This document shows positions 18,895-31,200 of a stretch of DNA of 64,000 nucleotides, piece after piece (within the stretch, counting starts at the first letter, position 1; each line of letters starts with the position of its first letter). Both the position numbers and the translations under genes were made by a program. The notes under the pieces were generated by a model that saw only the letters and a program-made list of their open reading frames with translations, did no database searches and was not told the origin of the DNA. This DNA is from Bolinopsis microptera (Eukaryota > Ctenophora > Tentaculata > Lobata > Bolinopsidae): positions 1,950,001 through 2,014,000 of the forward strand of contig NC_087082.1 in NCBI RefSeq assembly GCF_026151205.1. The letters run 5' to 3'.

Positions 18895-19398
18895 ATGCCA
18901 TCAAATATGGAAAGGCGCATTGCCAGAGAGCTTAATGATATAAAGAAGGAGGAAAATGAATTTTATCATGTCGAAGACTCAACTATATCTACTAATGAAG
19001 ATAACAAATGCTCATGGGAGGTTGTATTTAGTCCTCCGGAGGGTTCTCCATACTTTCGAGGAAAATTTCGTCTCTTTATTGAATTCCCCCAGGATTATCC
19101 CTTCAAACCACCGAGAGGGTATTTCAAAACCAGGATCTATCATTATTTGGTAGGATTTGACAAGGCAGACAATTCTTGGAAGTTTTGTGACGATCGTTTA
19201 TTCAGAAGATCTGACTGGTCTCCGGCCATATGGATGAAGACACTGTTTAATGATACCTTTCTAAAGTTCTTTACTGACCTCTCATACGGTATTGATCGTC
19301 CATACTACGCAGAACTTGCTTTACTGTGCAAAGAAAATAAAGAATTGTATGTCAAAAATGCTCAAGAGGAGACTGCTATTTATGCATCTTCAGCTTAA
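18895..19398 (+). CDS. Divergent E2 ubiquitin-conjugating-enzyme-like protein, HPN motif lost
   Basis: 167 codons, one exon. The UBC fold is recognisable in order: MERRIARELNDIKKE (helix 1), WEVVFSPPEGSPYFRGKF, LFIEFPQDYPFKPPRGYFKT, IYH, WSPAIWMKTLF, and the C-terminal helix YAELALLCKENKELYVKNAQ. In active E2s the strand after YPFKPP ends in HPN with a cysteine eight residues beyond. Here the tripeptide is HYL (83-85), and the first cysteine, C98, comes 15 residues on (KFCDD). The Asn that supports catalysis is absent, so it may be inactive or UEV-like. An AATAAA lies at about 19444, close behind the stop. Start taken at 18895; Met5 (18907) is an alternative. Its position behind a LINE tail and lack of introns suggest a retrocopy. 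Confidence 0.75.
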   Translation: MPSNMERRIARELNDIKKEENEFYHVEDSTISTNEDNKCSWEVVFSPPEGSPYFRGKFRLFIEFPQDYPFKPPRGYFKTRIYHYLVGFDKADNSWKFCDDRLFRRSDWSPAIWMKTLFNDTFLKFFTDLSYGIDRPYYAELALLCKENKELYVKNAQEETAIYASSA

Positions 19399-19488
19399 TA
19401 AGAAGTCTCCCTTGACTCTAGAAGCTAAATTTAAAAGCTGAGAAATAAAATCGATTTAATCATATCAAAGTTTATCATGTATTGTTGA

Positions 19489-19552
19489 GAACAAAGTGCA
19501 GCCACCTGAAGTTTACTTTTTACTTTTACTTTAGGTGGCTGCATTTTGTTCC
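19489..19552 (+). ncRNA. Candidate small-RNA hairpin downstream of the E2-like gene
   Basis: The left arm GAACAAAGTGCAGCCACCTG pairs with the right arm AGGTGGCTGCATTTTGTTCC almost without mismatch (one G-T), and the pairing extends four more bases inward; the loop is about 15 nt, T-rich. Size and shape suit a microRNA precursor. It could equally be a very short MITE or the remains of an inverted duplication. No transcription evidence can be had from sequence. Confidence 0.35.
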
Positions 19553-20140
19553 ATTAGATTTTTGTACCAACATTTTGTATTGTTATCATGTATTGAAGGA
19601 TTTCCATTATTTTGTCAAATTGATTTATTGTAAACTTGTTTATTCTGTAATAAATGGCATAAAATTGAAATTTCTGTTTAACAGAAAATTCTGTGTCTAT
19701 TCATCATTGAATGTAAATACTGTAATGTTAAATCTATGTTGTATAATCTCTGTTTTAGAGGTAGTTTTAGTATGTTTGTAAGTTCAGTATTGATTGGTTT
19801 AAAGAAATTCTAGAGTTTTATTTTAAGTATTAAACAAAATTTAAGTAGAACAAAATTTAAGTAAAACAAAATTTAAGTAAAACAAAATTTAAATTTTATT
19901 GCCATTATAATGAATAATGATATCATAATTATTAATAAATATAAGTAGACATTCGATAATAAACTTGTTGGGTCCAGTACAACCCAAGATGCTGCCCGAC
20001 TAACAAAATAGAAATATTGGAGAGCAAATTGATGTGTATTTAGAGATTGTTATTTGTTATTAAATAATTTGTCAATTTAAAATTTAATGAAAATAGTATA
20101 TTATTACAAAATAAATAAATAAATTCTAACATTTATTACA
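19553..20140. other. AT-rich intergenic region, no gene recognised
   Basis: Very AT-rich. Contains three AAACAAAATTTAAGTA-like units near 19830-19890 and a small TTGGGTCCAGTACAACCCAA hairpin near 19969-19988. No coding signal. Confidence 0.4.
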
Positions 20141-20144
20141 CGCT

Positions 20145-20775
20145 TCGACATTAAAATATACCCAACAAAGATGTACATTTAAGTCATTCAAGCGAGACTT
20201 AGTGTTGAAATACCAAGATTATGGACTTTTTATCAGATCAGATTTTATGAACAAATATTTGTATGAAGTTCTCAAAATTATGCACTTTCATATCAGTTCA
20301 GACTTTATGGACAAATATTAGAAATATTATCAAAAGCTAGGTGGAAATAAAACGTCTTTAGCGCATTTTTAAAACATTCTACAGATGATAATGATCTCAC
20401 TGAGTAGGGTAGTTCATTCCAAATTTTTGGTCCACAAAACATAAATGCAGCATCCGTTCGTCTGAAATGAGGAGCAGGAGGAACTTTCAACAAATAAAAG
20501 TCATCATCTAGTCTGGAACTTTGTCTTTGTACTTCTCTTGGATTGATGTGTCCTTGTAAGTACTGAGGGGCTATGTTATTAAGAAACTTGAAGACCAGAA
20601 GTGATATTTTGAACTTGATTCTGAACCGAACAGGTAGAAAGTGGAGCTTTTTGAGGTAAGGCATGATAGGTTCACGTATCTTTTTTCCATAAAGACCAAA
20701 GATAAATCTAGCAGCATTGTTCTGTATCTTTTGTAGCTTATGGAGATTACATATAACAATGGTGGTCAGATTTTA
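20145..20775 (-). mobile_element. CR1/L2-like LINE 3' end with 3' UTR
   Basis: The minus-strand reading 20664-20305 (PYLKKLHFLPVRFRIKFKI, FLNNIAPQYL, RRTDAAFMFCGPKIWNELPY, VECFKNALKTFYF) is the conserved C-terminal block of CR1/L2 LINE proteins. Behind it, 20300-20145 holds two copies of an ACAAATATTTGT(C/T)CATAAA-containing unit and ends with a segment that also occurs, inverted, at 62210-62350. It is 5' truncated and lies just upstream of ELP1. Confidence 0.85.
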
Positions 20776-20825
20776 TGTGTAATTGATTTTGACACAACAT
20801 GAACACCATAACTGACTCTCCCAGG

Positions 20826-23800
20826 ATGAGGAACCTAGCATGTCAATGGCAGAAAGTAGTAAAAAGTGGGACCCAGCTTGACTACCTGTCAATTGACCAG
20901 GATTCCAACTTTGTGTATGGCTGCTTCAACAACGTTATCCTCAAAATTGACTACAATCAGCAGCAGGTACATACTTTAATACTTGCGATAAAAATGTTTT
21001 ACATCTTTTGCACGGAAACCTGACTAAAAATATTTGTGTGATTTTTCTGCTTTTCTTATTTTTCTTACTGTAGTACGTGCTTTTTAAGTGCGGGCCATAA
21101 AATTTATCGGTTTAGCTTTATCACTCGTCATATAATGATATTGATATACATTTATCTGCACGTCTTGAATAGTTTCAATTAGGATATTAGATGTAGCCTA
21201 GCATATTATTATATTGAATGATATTATATTATAATGTATACTAGTATTACATTATAACAAACTAATGTAACATGTAATCGTGTCTTGCCAGGACAATCAC
21301 TCCATAAAGCATTAACAACGCAACACACCGCGAGATTGTAAACAAGTTAAATATACTCTGACGTGGCCATGGAATGTACTCTGGGTACATTTTACTGAGC
21401 CATTCCACTTCCTATTCTTTACATTACCATGTAGTATAGCTCGGGAAAATGATGTTGTATCGGCTTACACGATGACCTTCAGATATCTTGTCGTTGAATT
21501 ATGCACATTCACATACTCTAGGTAAAGATTGATATTGATGAACATAACGATTGGATCGTTTTGTAAATTATCCGAACCATTCTAAAAATTGTAACAATTT
21601 TCACTACTGAACAGTTTTGTTTTCGATAAGATAGTATAATATAAATATGATTACAGATCATAGGAATCACACATATTTGGACACTAGCCAAGCAAGACAT
21701 AGCTAGAAGAAATAATTAACATCCAACATAATATATCTAATCCAACATAATATTATGTATCTAATCCCAACTCCCAGACGTAGCTTATAGTGCAATGTTC
21801 CCCCTATATTCTGCAATTTACCCTCTATATTGTGCAATGTACCCCCTATATTCTGCAATGTACCCTCTATATTGTGCAATGTACCCCCTATATTCTGCAA
21901 TGTACCCTCTATATTCTGCAATGTACCCCCTATATTCTGCAATGTACCCCCTATATTCTGCAATGTACCCCCTATATTCTGCAATGTACCCCCTATATTC
22001 TGCAATGTACCCTCTATATTCTGCAATGTACCCCCTATATTCTGCAATGTACCCCCTATATTCTGCAATGTACCCCCTATATTCTGCAATGTACCCCCTA
22101 TATTCTGCAATGTACCCCCTATATTCTGCAATGTACCCCCTATATTCTGCAATGTACCCCCTATATTCTGCAATGTACCCCCTATATTCTGCAATGTACC
22201 CCCTATATTCTGCAATGTACCCCCTATATTCTGCAATCTACCCCCTATATTCTGCAATGTACCCCCTATATTCTGCAATGTACCCCCTATATTCTGCAAT
22301 GTACCCCCTATATTCTGCAGGTTCTCCTGGAACACAGTCTACCAGATGAAGATATGAGGTTGTCTGACATTCACTGGTTACCCTCCCACCACGCCCTCTT
22401 TGTAGTGATCAACGTGTCAACTCTCGCTCTCTTCTACCCAGAAACTCAGCTTTTAGAAGAGGTCAGTATTTTGGAGCTTGTTTTATTTTCAGTTAAATAG
22501 TTATTTGTAAGGGGGAAATGATTCTGTTTGAGCTACGACTTTTTAAATGTTTGAGCCCGAATCCTGAAATAACTGATAGTTTAGAACATTTTTTGAGTCA
22601 GTAAGTTTATTAGTTGATGATCTGAATAGTTAATTAGTTAATTATCTAATTAACGATGATCAGATGGTGGTAATAGAGGATGGAGTAGCCTGTGCTGAGT
22701 GGTCTCCAGATGACGGAGTTTGCGTTGTAGTGTCCGGAGCTGGTAAACTTATCCTCATGTCTGAGGAATTCGATTATATTAAAGATACAGATGCTAGACC
22801 TCAGGAATTTGGTACCGAGCACCAAACACAGGTACTAGAGTTTTCAGAGTTTTTTTTCTATGAATTAACTTTATGAAATAAGTTATAATATCAATTACAA
22901 AAATTAACCTAGAATTAACTAAGAATTTCAATTAATTAACTTGGTGTTACCAGGTAGGGTGGGGGAGTAAAGAAACACAGTTCCACGGCACCGCTGGTAA
23001 AGGAGCATCCCAGCAGCCAGTATTCGCTACACCCACCCCCGTAGCAACAACAGATTCAAGAGAAACTAGAGTCAGTTGGAGAGGTGATGGACAGTACTTT
23101 GTTGTCTCTACTGTTGATGAGAGGGACAGTGATTCCTGCAGGTGAGAATGTTACTGTTCCTGCTAATAAATTCTAATGAAGTTAAGATACTATTCTTATT
23201 ATTGTTTAAGTTGTAGTTTGTACAGAGCAAGATAGTTTTATATTACTATTGTTCAAAGTTCAATTATTTTAAAAACTTTACATTACATAGATAAGAATGT
23301 TGGTAAATATGCGGATTGCCGGTGTTTTTGTGTTTAATGAACAAAGTAACATTGTTAAAATAGTTCCTAACAATTCCTTGATTGAGCAGAGTTATAAGAA
23401 TGTGGACGAGGGAGGGAGTTCACACGGCCACTAACGAGCCTGTCCCCGGTCTTGAGGATACTATCTCTTGGAGACCTAGTGGCAACCTGATATCAACCAC
23501 TGTTAACCACAACAACCAACATCAGGTACTGTTAGGCTGAGGATGTTCTTAGTGAGTTGTTTACCGACCAACTAGGCCCTATAATAGTGCACACTCTTTT
23601 TTATCGTACCAACAAACCAATAAACTGTACTTTGCTTTGGGCTAATATAAAATTGTTAAAATATTTAAAACTGTGTTCATGTTGTACGATCAACTCCCAT
23701 CATTAAGATGAAGAGCTATCTTTGAAGAGCCACTTTTTCAATAGATGAAAATATTAACAGACCCGATGTCAGGTGATATTCATGGAACGCTCCTTATTTG

Positions 23801-25264
23801 GGCATCACGTGTATTAACAGACCCGATGTCAGGTGATATTCATGGAACGTAACGGGCTGAGACACGGTGAGTTCCCCTTGACCCTGCGCCAAGAGAACAC
23901 GTGTGTCAGTGGCACCCTGTGGAACTGCAGCAGTAATATCCTAGCTGTTATCTACGAGGGACAGGACCAGTGTCACGTGGTCCTGTACACGTGCTCTAAC
24001 TATTCTTGGCAGGTCAGTTGCCGGGCGCTTTAAAAGAGTTTGTTTGTGACCCTGGTCATTAGAAACACCCCTAAAAGTTCGTTTTTCAAAATGTAAAATG
24101 ACTCGTTAGCCTCAATTTGCCCTCGACTAAATGCTTCAAAAATTTTATTAATCAAAACTCAATTAGTTGAACTATAATAGACATGTGAAATATTATATGC
24201 CTATCTTAAAAGTTCTTGCTGTGACAATCTTCTAAAGTTAAATTGGGAAAAACGTGGTCCATCTCGTGCGAACTTTCCTAATGACCAGGGTCTTGTACGT
24301 GATTAAGGATAAATTAATTTATTATTATTACGTTTATTTACGTGATAATAGTAAATTACGTGATTAAGTATATATTTTGTAATTTGTTATGATCTTCTTC
24401 TTTTCTGAATCACCCAATAAAATGCATTTTAAGCTGACGTCAAAACACAGCTCCCATAAAAGTTATAAGTTTTCTGGGTTCAGATTATAAAATATCATTC
24501 CTGCAGTTGAAGCAGCACTACGCTTACGATACAGGTACCATAACATTCCTGTGGGACCCTGAGGATGAGCACAAATTCCACGTTGCTGTGGACTCTAGGT
24601 AGCTTTTAAACAGATAATAATATTTGTATCATTACATCGCATGTTTTACTTGCATGTATGCATGTTTTACTTGCATGTTTACTTGCATGGCCATGGGCAT
24701 GGTTTACTTGTATCATTTTTGAGGATCCATTTTACCATGTCATATAAAAATTGCATGTTATCGGCTAAGCATGAACTACATTCAAATAAGATGTGGTTGA
24801 GGGGGATCACTTAACATTTAACATGTGACTGTATCTCAGGTACATCTGCTATCAGCTGACGTGTAGAATTATAACTTGTTCATCTACAACTACCATGGTC
24901 ATTGACGATAAGAAGGTTTGTTGATGTGTTCTGTAATCTGTTGTTCTGATAGAATTTTAAAATGTCTTAAAATCTATAACAGAATTTCCAAACCAAGCTA
25001 GTCTTACCTTTTCTCATTAGTCTGTACATCAGTTTGTACATGATTAATTTGTAAATTCATTTGTACATTCATTTGTACATTCATTTGTACATTCATTTGT
25101 ACATTCGCTTGGTAACGAACATCCTGCTGTGTTTAGGTAAACACGACACCAATGTCAACAATGTGCATTCCTCCGCCAATGTCCTACTCACAACTGGTGA
25201 CGAACAGCACGTGCAACACTATTGGTTGTCATGGAGATGACGCCTGGCTACTGTGCAGTGACAA
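20826..25264 (+). CDS. ELP1: ELP1 exons 1-9 (first WD40 propeller)
   Basis: Exons: 20826-20966, 22321-22461, 22664-22831, 22954-23141, 23390-23525, 23833-24012, 24507-24598, 24840-24915 and 25137-25264. Phases 0,0,0,2,0,0,2,0,2 at their ends. They encode MRNLACQWQKVV, then WSPDDGVCVVVSGAGKLILM, VGWGSKETQFHG, TREGVHTATNEPVPGLEDTI, VIFMERNGLRHGEF and IPPPMSYSQL, all in the order of known ELP1. Exon 2 follows a 21-bp minisatellite whose last unit supplies the acceptor. The exon 6 acceptor is preceded by a 60-bp-offset duplicate. Confidence 0.93.
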
Positions 25265-28200
25265 GTATGCAAGTTTTTTATTTCTCCTTTTAAAGTTGCT
25301 TTTAGTAACATAATCATCAAACCTGGTCCACCTAAAATTTCCAATTCCCTAGTCCCCCTACCATACCACACAACTGCCGTTCCCTGAGAAATTTTGAGAT
25401 ATTGGTACCAACATTTTCAGGAGAAGATTCTCTACAACTTAAGCTATGAATCAAGTTATGAAAATACTGTTTTAGCTGTCACGAAGGCAGTAAGTCACAC
25501 AAAACGTCAATATTAAGCTCGTTATCCCAAAACCTTCCCTGAGAAAAGGCATTAAGTCCATTTGTACAGCCTTCTCTGAGGGAATTTTTCTGTTCCCTGA
25601 GATTCCCTGAGAAAAGGCATTAAGTCCAGACTTTATTTGCAGTTTTTTATAGTTTTTGTCCTATAACTTTCACAGTTTTAGTTATAATCGAAACAATTTT
25701 TATGTGGTCGTAATCAGCTCAGCAAGCAAAACATTTTGGTACTAATACTTCAAAATTTAAAGAAATATTATTTTCAAAATTTTTAAACCTGAACACAAGG
25801 GTCCCCCTTGTGTGAATTATTGAAACATTTTTGAAAAATTTGGTGCTTTAAATATTGTATGTTCATATATTTTTACCCGACCTAATGCGTCTGACTGAGC
25901 TGAATACGATGCTGTACAAATTATTCCAAAATATTTAATATTTAAGAAGTTTTGAGCGAAAAATTATCCATTTTTCGTCAATATTACATACTTGCAATGC
26001 ACAGGAGGCCCACATAATTATATTGCAAAGATATGATCAAAAATATAGAAATGTTTTTTTTTCTCTGTTGACTTTATCTGAGGAAAAATGGACTTACTGC
26101 CTTTCTAGAGAGGAATCGGTTGAAATCGATTCTGATAAAAGGCAGTAAGTCCACAATTCCCTCAGAAAAGGCATTAAGTCCAATGCGGATGGGAAAATAG
26201 TTAAGTTATTCTGGAGAAAAATGGTTTTTATAGATCAGTGTTGTATTGGTGAATTTATGCTTTTAAGCATGTTTAGGACATAATATGACAATAATTTATT
26301 TACGCATAAATGTCAAAATTAACCCCTTTTATGCGAGTAAAATTACCCAAAATACGACGAACACGTTTGTCCCATTTTCTCAAAACGACATCGATGTGAC
26401 TTGATCACTTGATGCCTTTTCTCAGGGAACGGCAGACAATGTGGCCACAAGCACATGATTATTTCACCCTAAGGTTCACGCAGAGGCCAGATCCCACCCC
26501 ACCTAGACCCCACGTATAGCGCCATGGCCCATGATGCTAATAAGTCCCATGAATGGTTATCCAAACAAGTTCACATTTCTGTAATTATTACAGTAGATTT
26601 AAAGGATAGGAAAACGTTCACTAACCTGGCTAAGGAACTGTTGTTAGCTTGAGTTAGTTTGAGTAATCCTCTTCTTTTACACAGCTCCAAAGTGATCGTC
26701 CTAAAGAAAACTTGTGTGAAAATAAAATTATGCGGGAACATTTTATCTTGGAAAACACATGTACACATCGCTGGTGTGATAACTGATACACTACTTAATT
26801 TATAGTCTACACATGTTGTTGAAAAGATGAGTCTTCATGATCCCAGTTCTCTATCAAAATTTAAGGCATCCAAAACTTACAAAATCTGGATGGGTGATTC
26901 TGCTGTAACTCGGGAACTTCTAAGTTATGAATTATTTTTTAAATTTAATTAGTTATTTTCATCTCAAAAGCTCACATCGGGAATGTGCAACAACGAAAAA
27001 ACCGATTCGGGCAGACAAACATTACGCTTTAAAGCCAGGTACTATTATAACAGCAAGATAAACACAACAAAAATAAAGATAACATTGGTACAAAGTTGTT
27101 ATCGCCCTAAAACCTGATCCTGTCGATAGCTCTTCATACTTTTATATCTCCACTCTTCAGACACAGCCACGTTGTTCTTGTCAAATCTTCGTCCTCTTGC
27201 TCAACTAAACTGTACTGTCGTTTCTTCCCTCTGTTTCTTCCCTCTGTTTCTTCCCTCTGTTTCTTCCCTCTGTTTCTTCCCTCTGTTTCTTCCCTCTGTT
27301 TCTTCCCTCTGTTTCTTCCCTCTGTTTCTTCCCTCTGTTTCTTCCCTCTGTTTCTTCCCTCTGTTTCTTCCCTCTGTTTGACTGTTTCGTCACCTCTCCA
27401 ATACTTGCTATCATCTGTTGGGCATTATACACAACGCCCAGTATCGAGTATCTTCTGTCTTTCTGGAGTCTGGTGTTTAAACATTATTTACCTGTTATCA
27501 TAGAGTTTAGTGCTTATTATACGATGAGTGGGTTAGATATTTTATCTTTACAGTAGAATGCACGAGATGTTGCTTATTATATAATTTGCCATTTTTTACT
27601 TAAATTGTTATTTTAGTATAAAGATTTACACGGAAAGAGTAATGGAATGAAAAAAATTAAGAAGAGTTATTTTTGAGATACAGAGCAACAAATCGATATA
27701 ATATTAATAAAGAATTTAGCATATAGACCGACGACCTATCATTTGTTGGCATTAAAATTATTTCACCCAACCTTATAAAACTTTTAACAAGCAAGGTAAA
27801 ATTGTGAAAGAAGAAGTAGTTTTTGTTTTTTGTTTTATTAAAAAATAGTTGTTTTATTAATGTTCATTCAACAACAAAAAAGTGAATAATAGGAGGCCGG
27901 GGATTTACAACCCGGAAACCAAGAGAAGAAGAGAGCATTTCAGTAAAATAAAAAGTTTTCATTGGTTAAGATTTCTTATGTTTTTTAAAACCCGCTCTGC
28001 TCCATCTAATAAAAAACTGCCTTTTTTTCCATCAACGATAGTGAAAAATTACCTTCGAGAAACTCACATTATCAAGTGAACAAATAGCAAATTCTAATTT
28101 ACAAAATCTTAGTAGTACTGAAAATTAACAAATTAAGAAACTTTATTGGTTCAAGGCTCAGTTGTTAAACCACAGTCACAGTCTTTTAGCTTGTTATAAT

Positions 28201-31200
28201 ATTATATTGTACCATGTTCATTAACTCCGGGTAACGGCAGCACGCACGTGGGCTATCTCTCTAGCTCTGATAATATTGTCCTTCCTGTTCATCGACCAAT
28301 ATTATGAAGCTCTATATCTTCAACACGATTTCTCATTTGAAACAAATGAACATATTTCATGAAAGTGAGTCCTATGGTTTTATACAGTTCGCTGTAAAAT
28401 ATGGGGTTAAGAAGACTGTTGGCTGGTATCACGATCAGTGCAAATATTTCAAATATTTTAGCTGGCGGGGGATACTTGAGAACCCATGTGAACACAATAA
28501 CAGCGACCATGAACGACACCCAACTCAGTATCTGGGAGATTATCATGAGAGAAACTTTAACAGCTAGCTGTGAAGTGTTGTCGTTTGCTGCTCGACCAAC
28601 CTCCTGTTGGCTTTTCTTGGCTCTTTGCAGGATGGTGATATATGCTGCTGACATGGCGATCAGCAATATTGATATTACTATGCAGTACGATATCTTGTAC
28701 ACCTGGTAGCTCTGTTGCATCTTGAAGATGTTTGAGATGCAGAGTGGAGTGTTCCCGTAGTAGCATATGTCTGAGACTTCGAAAATGCCATCGTCAGAGG
28801 TGATGTTGGCATGTTTGAGGTCAGCAAGCATTCTAAGTACGTCTATTGATGATGAGCTGTTGTGAAAATAATGACTGTGAATGTTTTTAACTTGTTCTAT
28901 CATGGCGGACCCTTCCCTTGCTGTTATAAAAGGATTCCTTTCTACAGCTGTCAGGTATATGCTTGTTCGAAAAAAACTCTGGATCTCATTAACTGGCAAT
29001 GTGGGTAGAACAGCATGAAACAGATTCAAGAGAGAAACAATGAATGTCATTATTATGACCGTTTTTATTGAAAGGTCTATGGCGTTACCCATGGTACATT
29101 TTACACACCTCAATATGCTCACAATGGCTATAACGAGCAGCGATCCATGAGAGGACACTGAAAATGTGATCCCAAGCAACTCACAAGGCAAGCTAGAACG
29201 CCACTCTTCATCAAACTCACAGTAATCGCCCTTCAACCGTAACCCAATTGCTGCAACTATCAAACTGATCATATAAATGCCCATGAGAAAGTCATAAAAG
29301 CATATCTGAAGCCGTAAAATCCTATCAATTTCAGCTGCCTTTGAACTTGACTCCGTATTAAATGTTTTCAGACCAACAGAAATGTTTATCACGATGATAC
29401 CAAGTCCTACTACAATGGCAAAAGCTGCCACAATTTTGGAGTTGACAAGGAATTCAGAGGATGCTAAACCTTCAATTACGCAGCCGGAGCACTCGTCTAT
29501 TCCATTTTTACAGTCTTTTCTTTGATCACACACGCGACCCTCGTCAATCCAAGAGAGGGTTTCTTCATCATCTGAGCAGTAGAATCTATCTGGACACCCC
29601 ACCTCGTCAGCATTGTTTGTACACTGTACTTTACCGTCACAGATATCAACTAAATAGTATGATTCAGCTGAATCGTCCGTATTATTTCTTTCGCAGAAGA
29701 ATAAGACTTCATTGTAGTAACGTTTATTTACAAGCCTGATATGCGGGCAAAAATGTTTCCAATTTGTCAGCTCGGTGGTATTAGTGCACAGAGTTTGACA
29801 AATTTGGGCAGCCGATGGACCCGAGTAAGAAAAGGAAACTTCCGTCAAGTCACCTAAATAGCTCATCAACGGATACCTCTCATCAATCTCTAGCTGGTCT
29901 AGCACTGCCGTGCAATTAATATTGGTAGGATAATTTGTGCAGGCCTAACCCTTGCATTTGGTTTTGATGGTTGCAGTATGTTGTTAGAGGAATGCAGATC
30001 CGTTCAAGTTGTGGTATGCCGTGACACTGCAATATTAAAGAATCCTGACAGAGACACTCGTCACTGTGATCCGCACAGTCAGCTACTCCGTCACAGACAT
30101 TTTCAAAGGAAATACAAGCTTGTCCCCCATGTTTACCTGGACAGTACATGACCTGGTCCTGATATCCTGGACCCTTGTTCGCACAACCGCACTCGTCTGT
30201 CGAGCAGGAACTGGCGGAATCGCACAGATCAGTCTTCTTTATCTCGCACTGATAGCGATCTCCCTCTGCTATCGTTAGGTCTGTCAGAGTATGCCTTCCT
30301 TCACAGCACCAGTACAGATACATTCCTAAGTAATCAATGTTCATGGGGCAAGTATGGAACTCATCGTCCTTGCTTGGAGGGCGGTTCCCTCCCGATATGT
30401 CCCTGAAGTGGAACTGACTTTCTGTTGTGTTGAAGTACATGAAGCTTGGTCCTGTCGCTATTTGATGACAGAGACCTATAAACTCTCCGGTAGACAGAAA
30501 AAAGCCACCCATGGTGAACGTTGGTTGAAGTTGAACCGATACTAAATTTATAGACTCTTTCTTCTCTTCCTTCTCTTCCTTCTCTTCCTTCTCTTCCTTC
30601 TCTTCCTTCTCTTCCTTCTCTTCCTTCTCTTCCTTCTCTTCCTTCTCTTCCTCATCCTTGTTTCCTTCATTTTCCCGTGGAGAGTTGTCTTTGCCCTCCA
30701 AGTTAGTTGATTTGGACTGGCTCAGGATCATGAGAGATAGCACAATCACATGGTTAATATGATGTATCATGATAGTGTCGTCGTGCCTATTAGAAGGTTC
30801 ATTGTTATCAAAGCCCAAAAAACAGTCCTGGTAAACTTAGTGAGGCGAACAGCAACAACAAAATCACCCCTTAAAGTATTGAAGTAATGCCTATTTTCAT
30901 GATTTTATCAAAACAATCAAAGTTTGCAAGGAAGTATAGAAATATGAATGTGTTGTTCAAAATCTCGATGGTGTGATTTAGTCGAGGGTTCTAGGGGTCT
31001 AGTGGTCTAGAGGTCTAGGGGTCTAGGGGTCTAGGGGTTCTAGGGGTCTAGGGGTCTAGGGTTCTACGGGACTAGGGGTCCAGGGGTCCAGGGCCGGGGT
31101 CCAGTGGTCTAGGGCCGGGGTGTAGGGGTGTAGGGGTTTAGGAGTCTAGGGGTGTAGGGGTTAAAGGAGAAACCATACCAATAAGTTGGGCGATATTGAT

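Noticed and set aside
21703-22500. Open readings of 175-236 codons on both strands (TLQNIGG, QCTPYIL and similar)
   Set aside because: They translate the 21-bp minisatellite in ELP1 intron 1; only 22321-22461 is exon.
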